Assembly (NCBI GenBank): GCA_902611175.1
Contig: CACLYQ010000004.1
Location: 1-54,694, forward strand
DNA length: 54,694 nt
DNA from: an uncultured Pelagibacteraceae bacterium
GTDB taxonomy: Bacteria > Pseudomonadota > Alphaproteobacteria > Pelagibacterales > Pelagibacteraceae
Direction of reading: 5' to 3'
Made by a program: the position numbers and the translations under genes. Positions 45,055 to 53,485 of this stretch are shown here, piece by piece; positions within the stretch are counted from its first letter, which is position 1, and the number at the start of each line of letters is the position of its first letter. The notes under the pieces were generated by a model that searched no databases, was not told the DNA's origin, and saw only the letters and a list, made by a program, of their open reading frames with translations.

Positions 45055-46205
45055 TGGGTCTTCATTTTAGTAAAGAAGAATTCTCAAATAGAAAAGAAAA
45101 GACAATAAATTCTATGAAAAATGAGGGTGTAGATGCTCTTATCATGTTTAGACAGGAGTCTATGTATTGGCTCACTGGTTACGACACTTTCGGATATGTT
45201 TTTTTTCAAGCATTAGTTTTAGATCAAGAGGGTAATTTAATATTATTAACTAGAGCCCCTGATTTAAGGCAAGCTCAAAATACTTCCAACATTAGTGATA
45301 TAAGAATTTGGGTTGATAAAGATGGTGCTAATCCTGCTGATGATCTCAAAATAATTTTAGATGAACTAAACTTAAAAGGAAAAAAAATTGGTGTTGAATA
45401 TGAAGCATACGGTCTTACAGGAAGAAATGCATTAAGACTTAATACGGTTTTACAAAACTATTGCTCAATTGAAGATAAATCAGAATTAATTACAAAACTA
45501 AGAGTAATAAAATCTAAAGAAGAAATTAATTATGTAAAAAAAGCAGCAAATTTAGCTGACAAAGCTTTAGATGAAGTTTGGAAGTATGCAAAAGCGGGAG
45601 TAAGTGAGTCTAAAATTTTAGCTGAAATGAACAAAGTTATATTTGAAGGAGGTGGGGATTATCCTGCTAATGAATTTATAATAGGGTCTGGAAAGAATGC
45701 CCTACTCTGTCGATATCAAGCAGAAAAACAAATACTTAATAATCAAGATCAGTTAACCATTGAATGGGCTGGAACCTATAGGCATTATCATTCAGCAATG
45801 TTTAGAACAATACCAATAGGAAAAGCTGATCCTAAGCATCATAAAATGCATGAAGCATGCGTTGAAGCTCTTACAAATTGTGAAAATAAATTAAAGCCTG
45901 GAAATAAAATTGGAGAAGTTTTTGATGTTCATGCAAAAACTTTTGATGATCGTGGCTTTAAAAATTCAAGAATGAATGCATGCGGTTACTCATTAGGAGC
46001 AACTTTTTCTCCCAACTGGATGGATTGGCCAATGTTATATACAGGAAATCCATATGAGATTCAGCCAGGAAATATATTTTTTATGCACATGATATTGATG
46101 GACTCTGAAAATCAATTAGCCATGAATTTAGGCGAAACTTATCTTGTTACTGAAAAAGGTAATGAAAGATTAGGTAATCAAAAATTAGATCTTACAACTC
46201 TTTGA
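45054..46205 (+). CDS. M24 'pita-bread' hydrolase, creatinase/DoeA-like (metal ligands lost)
   Basis: A 383-residue protein with an N-terminal creatinase-type domain (about 1-150, with FRQESMYWLTGYDTFGY) and a C-terminal M24 domain. The five metal ligands of Xaa-Pro peptidases are mostly missing. The usual Asp...Asp pair reads IEWAG...HYHSAMFRT (Asp to Glu, and Asp to Ala), the ligand His is replaced in CGYSLGA, and the EPG glutamate is His in FFMHM. This fits metal-free members such as creatinase and ectoine hydrolase DoeA, which break a C-N bond with a catalytic His, rather than an aminopeptidase. It is the last gene of the plus-strand run. Confidence 0.85.
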   Translation: MGLHFSKEEFSNRKEKTINSMKNEGVDALIMFRQESMYWLTGYDTFGYVFFQALVLDQEGNLILLTRAPDLRQAQNTSNISDIRIWVDKDGANPADDLKIILDELNLKGKKIGVEYEAYGLTGRNALRLNTVLQNYCSIEDKSELITKLRVIKSKEEINYVKKAANLADKALDEVWKYAKAGVSESKILAEMNKVIFEGGGDYPANEFIIGSGKNALLCRYQAEKQILNNQDQLTIEWAGTYRHYHSAMFRTIPIGKADPKHHKMHEACVEALTNCENKLKPGNKIGEVFDVHAKTFDDRGFKNSRMNACGYSLGATFSPNWMDWPMLYTGNPYEIQPGNIFFMHMILMDSENQLAMNLGETYLVTEKGNERLGNQKLDLTTL

Positions 46206-46210
46206 AATTA

Positions 46211-46681
46211 TTAATTATTGGATTTCCATTTTTTATTACAATCAAAGAAAGAAATATATTTTTCATTATCTTTAGTATTCATATTTTTAGTGACTTCGTG
46301 AATTAATTCACCAGTTGATCGATTTAAAAATACTGATTCTGAGTATTTTTTTTCTTTATCTATATTTTTAAATAAAATGGTATCGTTTTTAGCAATTCTA
46401 ACATTATCTTTACTAACATTTGAATAAGTATCTATAAATTCTGATAAACCATTAATAGTAAGTTTACTTGGTTGTTCTGCTACAACTTTTAAAACTTTTT
46501 TTTTATCAACTTCAATATTATCTGCTGTAAATGTTTGATAATTAAAATCTTTATTTTTGATCATTATTTTTTCTAATTTACAATCGAAAGTCATTTTAAA
46601 GTCATGGATAATATCAGTATTTTTGGAATAACTAACTGATGATGAAAAAAGTAAAATTAAAATTGAGAATATGATTATCAT
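46211..46681 (-). CDS. Secreted protein of unknown function
   Basis: A 156-residue protein with a signal peptide (MIIIFSILILLFSSSVSYS) and two cysteines (FDCKLEK and FFDCNKK) that could form one disulfide. The middle is polar, with alternating beta-like and charged segments, and I recognise no domain. It lies 7 nt after the prepilin gene on the same strand, so it is probably co-expressed with it. It may be a periplasmic partner, but that is inference from position alone. Confidence 0.7.
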   Translation of the reverse strand: MIIIFSILILLFSSSVSYSKNTDIIHDFKMTFDCKLEKIMIKNKDFNYQTFTADNIEVDKKKVLKVVAEQPSKLTINGLSEFIDTYSNVSKDNVRIAKNDTILFKNIDKEKKYSESVFLNRSTGELIHEVTKNMNTKDNEKYISFFDCNKKWKSNN

Positions 46682-46688
46682 TAATTTA

Positions 46689-47195
46689 TTATTCTTTTTC
46701 GATTAAATAACTTTTTAATCTTTCGGGGTATTTTGTATTGCCAAATTCATCTAAAGCTCCTGAATTACAGAAAAATGAACATTGATTATCTGTGTTTGAT
46801 CCAACGGCACAATGAAAGTTTAAACAACCATTTGGAGGTATATGGTTTGTAGACTCTCTCATATAAACCCACGAAGGGTTAATTGAATTAGAGAAGCCTT
46901 GGAATTCAAAGTGATCTTTCCAATATTTAGAATGTTTTTTACCAGTTAGTGTACATGAAACCTTTACAATATTACCATTTTTATCAAAGTAATCAATATT
47001 CTGTTGTGCTCCCGTAGTGCATTTAAAAAATTCACCCTGTACCCATTTAACAATATTAGAACAATTTTGAGTGGAGACATTTATCTTAGCGCCCGATGTA
47101 TATCCGCTATAAGCAACAACACCCACCGCAGCTAAAATGCCGATTATTGCTACTACGACTAAAAGTTCTATTAAGGTGAAACCATTACGTTTCAT
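46689..47195 (-). CDS. Type IV pilin-like prepilin
   Basis: A 168-residue prepilin. It has a short basic leader MKRNG and the prepilin peptidase site G|FTLIELLVVVAIIGILAAVGVV with Glu at mature position 5, followed by the N-terminal assembly helix. The mature domain has seven cysteines, including HCAVGSNTDNQCSFFC near the C-terminus, more than the usual two. No pilus ATPase, platform or peptidase gene is nearby. It could be a major or minor pilin, a DNA-uptake pilin or a pseudopilin. Confidence 0.9.
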   Translation of the reverse strand: MKRNGFTLIELLVVVAIIGILAAVGVVAYSGYTSGAKINVSTQNCSNIVKWVQGEFFKCTTGAQQNIDYFDKNGNIVKVSCTLTGKKHSKYWKDHFEFQGFSNSINPSWVYMRESTNHIPPNGCLNFHCAVGSNTDNQCSFFCNSGALDEFGNTKYPERLKSYLIEKE

Positions 47196-47207
47196 AAGAT
47201 TATTTTA

Positions 47208-48173
47208 TTATATTTTTTTAAATAAGTCTTGTGCACTTAACCATCCATTTTCCAATCTTGGTCCGCCAAAATAATCACCACACAAGCCTAATTTTAAAGA
47301 TTTATTCCATAAAGATAATTGTTTGAGTGGCTTTGAATTGGATGAATACATCCAGCCATGAATTCTTGAGTGATGAATTTTTTTGATTTTTAACTTTGTT
47401 AATTTTTCAAATTTTTTAACTAGTTGATTTGTGTAGTATTTTCTTTTGTTTCTATAATCTTTAGTGAATTTATTACCATATTTGTATGTGCTTTGAAGTG
47501 TCCATAAATCATACTTAAATTTAAATCTTTTCTTACTATTTTCGTGTGCAGCCCAACCAAGCATATCATCATTAAAAAAATAACTACTATTTGATTGTTT
47601 AAGCTTATTAGTGACAATCATAACTGTTAAATTAGCATCCATTTTAACTTTTTGATTTAAATAGGATTTATTTAAATATTTTTGTCCTAATTTCTTACTT
47701 TGAGGAAATGGACAAGTCAAAATAAGATTTTTACAAATTTGTTTTACATCATTTTTAAATGTTAATTCCCAATGATCATTTAATCTCTTTATATTTGTAA
47801 GTTCATGTTCAAAATTACATTTAATTTTCTTTAATAAATGTTTGCTAATAGAGTTGTTTCCTTTTGTTCCAATTAATTTTAAATGATTTTTAATTTCTTT
47901 AACCGTTTTATGCAGAAATAAATGATTTCCTTCCCACTTTTTTAAAATTTTTTTCTTAATAAGTTGATTAGTAAATGTTTTAAATTTTTTAGATTTTGGA
48001 GAGATATATTGAAGTCCATGATCAAATCCAACTTTATCTTTGTATTTTTTAAATGAACTTCTTCCACCATAACCTCTTGCTTTATCATAAACTGCAACGG
48101 AATATTTTTTATTTAATAAGTTTGCTATCGTTGATCCAGAAATTCCCGATCCTATGATGCAAAAATCAAGCAT
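47208..48173 (-). CDS. FAD-dependent oxidoreductase, renalase/amine oxidase-like
   Basis: A 321-residue flavoprotein. The FAD-binding dinucleotide motif is FCIIGSGISGSTIANLL (about 4-20), followed by VAVYDKARGYGGRSS (about 30-44), where renalase-like proteins bind the FAD ribose. The C-terminal motif GLCGDYFGGPRLENGWLSAQDL (about 291-313) closes the FAD site. It looks like bacterial renalase-type NAD(P)H-related oxidases, but the substrate is uncertain. It sits between the prepilin and the aminotransferase on the minus strand with short gaps. Confidence 0.82.
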   Translation of the reverse strand: MLDFCIIGSGISGSTIANLLNKKYSVAVYDKARGYGGRSSFKKYKDKVGFDHGLQYISPKSKKFKTFTNQLIKKKILKKWEGNHLFLHKTVKEIKNHLKLIGTKGNNSISKHLLKKIKCNFEHELTNIKRLNDHWELTFKNDVKQICKNLILTCPFPQSKKLGQKYLNKSYLNQKVKMDANLTVMIVTNKLKQSNSSYFFNDDMLGWAAHENSKKRFKFKYDLWTLQSTYKYGNKFTKDYRNKRKYYTNQLVKKFEKLTKLKIKKIHHSRIHGWMYSSNSKPLKQLSLWNKSLKLGLCGDYFGGPRLENGWLSAQDLFKKI

Positions 48174-48191
48174 AATTCACAACTTGATTGA

Positions 48192-49364
48192 TTAACAAAG
48201 ATACTCAAGTGCCTTAAGTATTCCACCTTTTTTATAAGGTATTTTAGATTTCATTAAACCCATTTCAACACCTGCCAATGTTCCAGCTAACATTAGTTCA
48301 TTAAAATCACCTAAGTGGCCAATTCTAAAAATTTTACCAGCAACTTTTGCAAGTCCTGTTCCCAATGACATGTTGTAGTGATCTAAAATAGTTTTTCTTA
48401 AAAAATCTGCATCATGACCATCTGGAACCATTACTGCTGTTAATGAATCTGAGTATTCTTCTGGATTTTTACAAAGTATTTCTAATCCCCACGAATTGAC
48501 TGCAACTCTTGTAGCTTCTGCAAATCTTTTGTGTCTTTTGAAAACATTATCTAAACCTTCTTCTGTAAGCATATTGATTGCTTCATCCAAACCATAAAAT
48601 AAATTTGTGGCTGGTGTGTAAGGAAAGTAACCTTTTTTATTGTTTTCTAACATCGGTCCCCAATCCCAGTAAGATTTTGGTAATTCAGATGTTTTATATG
48701 CCTCTAAAGCTTTAGAACTTATTGCATTAAATGAAAGTCCTGGTGGTAATAGTAATCCTTTTTGAGAACCACCAACTGTTACGTCAACTTTCCACTCTTC
48801 ATGTCTATAATCAATAGAGCCTAATGAAGATATCGTATCAACAAATAATAAAGCTGGATGTTCCGCATTATCCATAGCTTTTCTAATTTCTCCAATTCTA
48901 CTTGTAACACCAGTAGAAGTTTCATTATGTACAGCACAAACTGCTTTAATTTTTTTATCTTTGTCTTCTTTTAGTTTTTGTTCAACGATGTTTGGATCAA
49001 CACCTGTTCTCCAATCACCTTCAACAAAGTCTACTTCAATTTTAAATTTTTGAGCAATATCCCACCAAAGAGTTGAGAAATGTCCAGTTTCAAACATCAA
49101 GATTTTATCTCCAGCACTTAAAGTGTTTACAAGTGCAGCTTCCCAAGCACCCGTTCCTGAAGCCGGAAAAATTATTACAGGTTCAGAAGTTTTAAAAATT
49201 AATTTTATTCGATCTAAAACTCTTAATCCTAATTCAGCAAAGTCTGGACCTCTATGATCTATAGTTGGATAATCCATAGCTCTTAGAACTCTATCTGGAA
49301 CGTTTGTTGGTCCTGGAATTTGCAAAAAATGTCGACCAGGTCTTATATTATTTGAAATTGCCAT
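48192..49364 (-). CDS. sgaA: Serine-glyoxylate / alanine-glyoxylate-type aminotransferase (class V)
   Basis: A 390-residue PLP enzyme. The N-terminus GRHFLQIPGPTNVPDRVLRAMD (about 11-32) and HRGPDFAELG (about 37-46) are the serine-glyoxylate aminotransferase signature. The PLP lysine is in GGSQKGLLLPPGLSF (about 193-207), with the cofactor Asp in FVDTISSLGSID. It moves an amino group between serine or alanine and glyoxylate, making glycine. A minus-strand TATAAT lies at 49386-49391 in the 45-bp gap to the divergent dehydratase gene. The 2-hydroxyacid dehydrogenase nearby could supply glyoxylate if it uses glycolate; that is inference. Confidence 0.9.
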   Translation of the reverse strand: MAISNNIRPGRHFLQIPGPTNVPDRVLRAMDYPTIDHRGPDFAELGLRVLDRIKLIFKTSEPVIIFPASGTGAWEAALVNTLSAGDKILMFETGHFSTLWWDIAQKFKIEVDFVEGDWRTGVDPNIVEQKLKEDKDKKIKAVCAVHNETSTGVTSRIGEIRKAMDNAEHPALLFVDTISSLGSIDYRHEEWKVDVTVGGSQKGLLLPPGLSFNAISSKALEAYKTSELPKSYWDWGPMLENNKKGYFPYTPATNLFYGLDEAINMLTEEGLDNVFKRHKRFAEATRVAVNSWGLEILCKNPEEYSDSLTAVMVPDGHDADFLRKTILDHYNMSLGTGLAKVAGKIFRIGHLGDFNELMLAGTLAGVEMGLMKSKIPYKKGGILKALEYLC

Positions 49365-49409
49365 ACCGCTGTATATGCTAAAGAAATTATATAAGCAAAT
49401 TTATAATGT

Positions 49410-50564
49410 ATGACAAATAGTAGTAATTTAATTGAAAGCTTAGAGGTTTATGTTCTTAATAATCCAGATGAAGTAAAACCACATTGGGTTAGTCACTTTA
49501 TTGTACCAACAGCTAATGAACTCTTAATTAAAATTAAAACTAAAGATGGTCATTCAGGATTTGGTTTAGCAACAAGCTACACTGATATAGCTCCTATCAT
49601 CAAACCATTTTCAAATGGCTTACAAGATTTAATAATTGGGGAAGATCCATTTTGCCCTGAAAAAATTTATGAAAAAATTTTCAAATTAACTGATACTCGA
49701 GCCAGTAGCGAAAAAGGCTGGAGCAGAGAAGCATTAATCAGAATTTCAGCAGCTTTAGATATTGCATGTTGGGATTTGATAGGAAAAGCTTCAAACATCC
49801 CATTGTATAAATTATTTGGTGGATACAGAAATAAAATTCCTGTTTATGTTACATGTGCTTACTACAGAGATGGTAAAGATGAAAAAGAATTAAGAGATGA
49901 AATTCAAAAATTAGTAAATATCGGTCATCAAAGTTTTAAAGTTAAAGTTGGAGGACTTAGTATCAAAGAAGATGCTAAGAGATTAGAGATTATTAGAAAT
50001 GAAATTGGAGATCAAAAAGGTTTAATGATTGATGTCAATAGAGCGTGGGATCTAAAAACTGCAATTGAAGGTGTAAAAGAATTTGAGAGATTTAATCCCA
50101 CATGGATTGAAGAACCAGTTAGATGGGAAGATGATAGAAGAACTTTAAAACTTTTATCAAAACAAACCAAAATTCCATTGTCAGGTGGTGAAAGTGAAAT
50201 AACTATTTATGGATGTAGGTCCATGATTGAAGAAGAGGCAATACAAATTTTACAATTTGATTGCACAATGTTTGGTGGTTTTACTAATGGAAAAAAACTT
50301 TCTGCATTGTGTGAATTAAATCATATAGATGTAGCTCCACATCATGATTGTTATATTCATGCTCCATTAGTAGCATCAACTCCAGCTGGGAGAATTGTTG
50401 AGTCATTTGATGATGAAAGAGATCCTCTTCAGGCTCAATTATTTGAAAATCCACACAAAATGAGTGATGGATGGATACATTTAAATGAAAAACCTGGTTT
50501 AGGTTTAGAGATTTCAGAAGCCGCGTTAAAAAAGTTCGGTAAACTAGTTTACAAAAATAAATAA
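49410..50564 (+). CDS. Mandelate racemase/muconate lactonizing family enzyme (sugar-acid dehydratase-like)
   Basis: A 384-residue enolase-superfamily enzyme. The catalytic KxK pair lies in SFKVKVGG (K177, K179). Metal ligands are Asp208 (MIDVNRAWD), Glu234 (WIEEPV) and Glu261 (SGGESE). The C-terminal His is in APHHDCYIHAPLVAS (about 310-324). It abstracts a proton next to a carboxylate and would act as an acid-sugar dehydratase or a racemase; the subgroup is not clear. The ATG is only 3 nt after a TATAAT on the plus strand, so this box cannot be the promoter for this start. Confidence 0.88.
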   Translation: MTNSSNLIESLEVYVLNNPDEVKPHWVSHFIVPTANELLIKIKTKDGHSGFGLATSYTDIAPIIKPFSNGLQDLIIGEDPFCPEKIYEKIFKLTDTRASSEKGWSREALIRISAALDIACWDLIGKASNIPLYKLFGGYRNKIPVYVTCAYYRDGKDEKELRDEIQKLVNIGHQSFKVKVGGLSIKEDAKRLEIIRNEIGDQKGLMIDVNRAWDLKTAIEGVKEFERFNPTWIEEPVRWEDDRRTLKLLSKQTKIPLSGGESEITIYGCRSMIEEEAIQILQFDCTMFGGFTNGKKLSALCELNHIDVAPHHDCYIHAPLVASTPAGRIVESFDDERDPLQAQLFENPHKMSDGWIHLNEKPGLGLEISEAALKKFGKLVYKNK

Positions 50565-50581
50565 ACCTTTAATTAAGTTTT

Positions 50582-53485
50582 ATGCGGTTTAATTCAGATC
50601 AGATACAAAAAATTGGTAAAGAAATTAGTAGTAAAGTTGATGGAAAAACTTTATTCGATGAATTCTCACGTGGAAGATACAGTACTGATGCTTCTGTATA
50701 TCAAATTAAACCTCTTGGTGTAGTTCTTCCAAAAGATACCAATGATGTTTTAAGTTTAATGGAGTATTCACAAAAGAATTCTGTACCTCTATTAGCTAGA
50801 GGAGGTGGAAGTTCTCAATGTGGTCAGACTGTTGGCGAAAGTGTTGTACTCGATTACAGCAAACATCAAAATAAAATTTTAGAACTTAACGTTGATGAAA
50901 AATATGTATGGGTTCAGCCAGGTGTCGTATTAGATCATCTAAATGCTTATTTAAAGCCTCACGGTCTTTGGTTTCCAGTAGACGTTTCAACAAGCAGTAG
51001 AGCAACTATTGGAGGAATGTCAGCTAACAATTCCTGTGGATCAAGATCTTTATATTATGGCAACATGGTTCATAATGTATTAGCAATTGAAGCAATATTG
51101 GATGATGGGTCCATATTTAATTTTGATCAAATAAATAAGAATTATTTAGCTACTAAGAACAACCAAGACAGACTTTATAAAATCATAGACAAATTCATAG
51201 ATGTTAGACAACAGGTTGGAGGTGAAATTGATGCTAATTGGCCAACAACACAAAGAAGAGTTGGAGGATATAACATTGATTTAATTGATCCAGAAGGATT
51301 TAACTCATCCAATCTTCTTGTTGGCTCTGAAGGAACATTGTCTTTATTCAACAAAATAAAATTAAAATTGTCAGAAATACCAAAGAATAAAATTTTAGGT
51401 GTCTGCTACTTTGATAATTTTCATCAAGCAATGGAATTATCAAAAGAGATCGTAAAATTAAAACCTACTTGCGTTGAGTTGATGGACCAAAATTTATTAA
51501 ATTTAGCAAAAGAAATACCAATGTATGCTGGGGGTATAAAAAAATACATCAAAGGAAATCCTGAAGCTGTTTTGATGGTAGAATTTATTGATACCGAGAA
51601 AAGTGTATATGAAAAGAAAATTAAGGATCTAGAATATTTAGTTTTAAACCAAAACAAAAAAAATGAGTTTTCATATTATTCAGATCTTTCAGAACAGAAA
51701 GAAGTTTTTGAAATAAGAAAAGCTGGATTGAATATTTTGATGTCAATGAAAGGTGATAGAAAACCAGTTGCCTTCATTGAAGATTGTGCAGTTTCTTTAG
51801 AACACTTAGCTGACTACACAGCTAGATTAAAAGAAATATTTAAAAAATATGGAACAAGTGGAATGTTTTATGCGCACGCATCTGTTGGAACTCTCCATGT
51901 AAGACCAGTTTTAAATATGAAATCTGACAAAGATATACAAAACATGAGATCCATATCTGAAGAAGCTTTTGAAATGGTTAAAGATTATAAAGGTTCTCAC
52001 TCAGGAGAACATGGTGATGGTATTGTTAGATCAGAATTTCATGAAATGATGTTTGGTAAAAAAATCACAAATGCATTTGAAGAAATAAAAGATACATTCG
52101 ATAGTAAAAACCTTTTAAATCCTGGAAAAATTGTACGGCCATTTAAATCAAATGATAGATCTCTAATGAGATACAAGTCAGGTTATCAAACTGAAAATAT
52201 AGATACACATTATGATTGGTCTAATTGGGGTCAATTCTCTGATGCTGTTGAGATGTGTAATAACAATGGTGCTTGTAGAAAATTAGATTCTGGTGTGATG
52301 TGTCCATCATACAGAGTAACTAAAGAAGAAAAAGATTTAGTCAGAGGTAGAGCAAATACTTTAAGATTAGCTTTATCTAATCAACTTCCAGAGGGTTCAT
52401 TTGCATCAAAAGAAATGTATGAAACTATGGAGTTATGTGTGAGCTGTAAAGCTTGTCAAAGAGAATGTCCTATGTCGGTTGATATGGCTAAGATGAAATC
52501 TGAGTTCCTCTCTCATTATTATAAAAAATTTAGTATGCGAATTAAAGATAAAGTTATCTCAGATATGCCAAGACTTATTTGGTTATTAAAAATTGTTGCT
52601 CCTATATTCAACAAGGTTAAAAACCTACCACTAATCTCAACAATCGTAGAAAGGTTTGGTTTTGCAACAGCAAGGTCAATGCCTGAAGTTCAAAACCAGA
52701 ATGCATTAAGAGAAATTTACAACAGTCAGACAGTATCAGAAAATAAAGTAATTCTGTTTGCAGATACATTTAATATTAATTTTGAAAATGAAAATTTAGT
52801 TTATACAATTAAAGTACTAAATAAATTTGGTTATCAGGCAGTTATTCCAAGTTTCGGTAAAGATAAATTAAAGAGACCCCTTTGTTGTGGAAGAACTTAT
52901 ATATCTTACGGTCAATTAGACAAAGCCTCTGAAGAGCTAAATAGATTTAATGATTACGTTATACAAAATAATTATGTAGATTTCCCAGTTGTAGGTATTG
53001 AACCATCCTGTTTATTAACTTTTAACGATGAATATCAAACTTTAAAAAATGTGAAAAATAGAGAACAAATTAAAAATAAATTTTATCTACTTGAGGAATT
53101 TATTTTAGAACAAATAAGAAATAATAATAAAATTAAAGCAAACAAGTTTGATCAAAATGTATTAATTCATGGACACTGTCATCAAAAATCACAGGATAGA
53201 ATGAAAGGGCTAACTAATCTTTTATCAGAATTAAATATTAATAATAAAATGATAGATTCTAGTTGTTGTGGTATGGCTGGTTCATTTGGATATGACAGTA
53301 AGACTTACGATGTCTCCAAAAAAATGGCAAATCTTTCTTTGATACCTGCAATCAATAATAGTGGTGAAAAAGATTTTATAGTTGCAAATGGTACGAGCTG
53401 CAGACATCAAATATCTGATTTATCTGAGAAAAAAGGTAAGCACGTCTCAGAATTATTATTTAAAATTTTTGAAACTGTTAATTAA
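50582..53485 (+). CDS. FAD-linked oxidase / Fe-S 2-hydroxyacid dehydrogenase fusion (YdiJ-like)
   Basis: A 967-residue fusion. Residues about 30-530 are an FAD-binding oxidase of the glycolate/D-lactate type (PCMH domain with GGGSSQCGQTVGESVVLDYS, then TIGGMSANNSCGSRS, and SHSGEHGDGIVRSEF). A GlpC-like domain follows, with 4Fe-4S motifs CNNNGACRKLDSGVMC (about 559-574) and CVSCKACQRECP (about 620-631). Two cysteine-rich CCG-type motifs follow (RPLCCGRTY; DSSCCGMAGSFGYD). This layout matches YdiJ, a D-2-hydroxyglutarate dehydrogenase, and D-lactate/glycolate enzymes. Electrons probably go to the quinone pool. It lies 17 nt after the dehydratase. Confidence 0.92.
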   Translation: MRFNSDQIQKIGKEISSKVDGKTLFDEFSRGRYSTDASVYQIKPLGVVLPKDTNDVLSLMEYSQKNSVPLLARGGGSSQCGQTVGESVVLDYSKHQNKILELNVDEKYVWVQPGVVLDHLNAYLKPHGLWFPVDVSTSSRATIGGMSANNSCGSRSLYYGNMVHNVLAIEAILDDGSIFNFDQINKNYLATKNNQDRLYKIIDKFIDVRQQVGGEIDANWPTTQRRVGGYNIDLIDPEGFNSSNLLVGSEGTLSLFNKIKLKLSEIPKNKILGVCYFDNFHQAMELSKEIVKLKPTCVELMDQNLLNLAKEIPMYAGGIKKYIKGNPEAVLMVEFIDTEKSVYEKKIKDLEYLVLNQNKKNEFSYYSDLSEQKEVFEIRKAGLNILMSMKGDRKPVAFIEDCAVSLEHLADYTARLKEIFKKYGTSGMFYAHASVGTLHVRPVLNMKSDKDIQNMRSISEEAFEMVKDYKGSHSGEHGDGIVRSEFHEMMFGKKITNAFEEIKDTFDSKNLLNPGKIVRPFKSNDRSLMRYKSGYQTENIDTHYDWSNWGQFSDAVEMCNNNGACRKLDSGVMCPSYRVTKEEKDLVRGRANTLRLALSNQLPEGSFASKEMYETMELCVSCKACQRECPMSVDMAKMKSEFLSHYYKKFSMRIKDKVISDMPRLIWLLKIVAPIFNKVKNLPLISTIVERFGFATARSMPEVQNQNALREIYNSQTVSENKVILFADTFNINFENENLVYTIKVLNKFGYQAVIPSFGKDKLKRPLCCGRTYISYGQLDKASEELNRFNDYVIQNNYVDFPVVGIEPSCLLTFNDEYQTLKNVKNREQIKNKFYLLEEFILEQIRNNNKIKANKFDQNVLIHGHCHQKSQDRMKGLTNLLSELNINNKMIDSSCCGMAGSFGYDSKTYDVSKKMANLSLIPAINNSGEKDFIVANGTSCRHQISDLSEKKGKHVSELLFKIFETVN

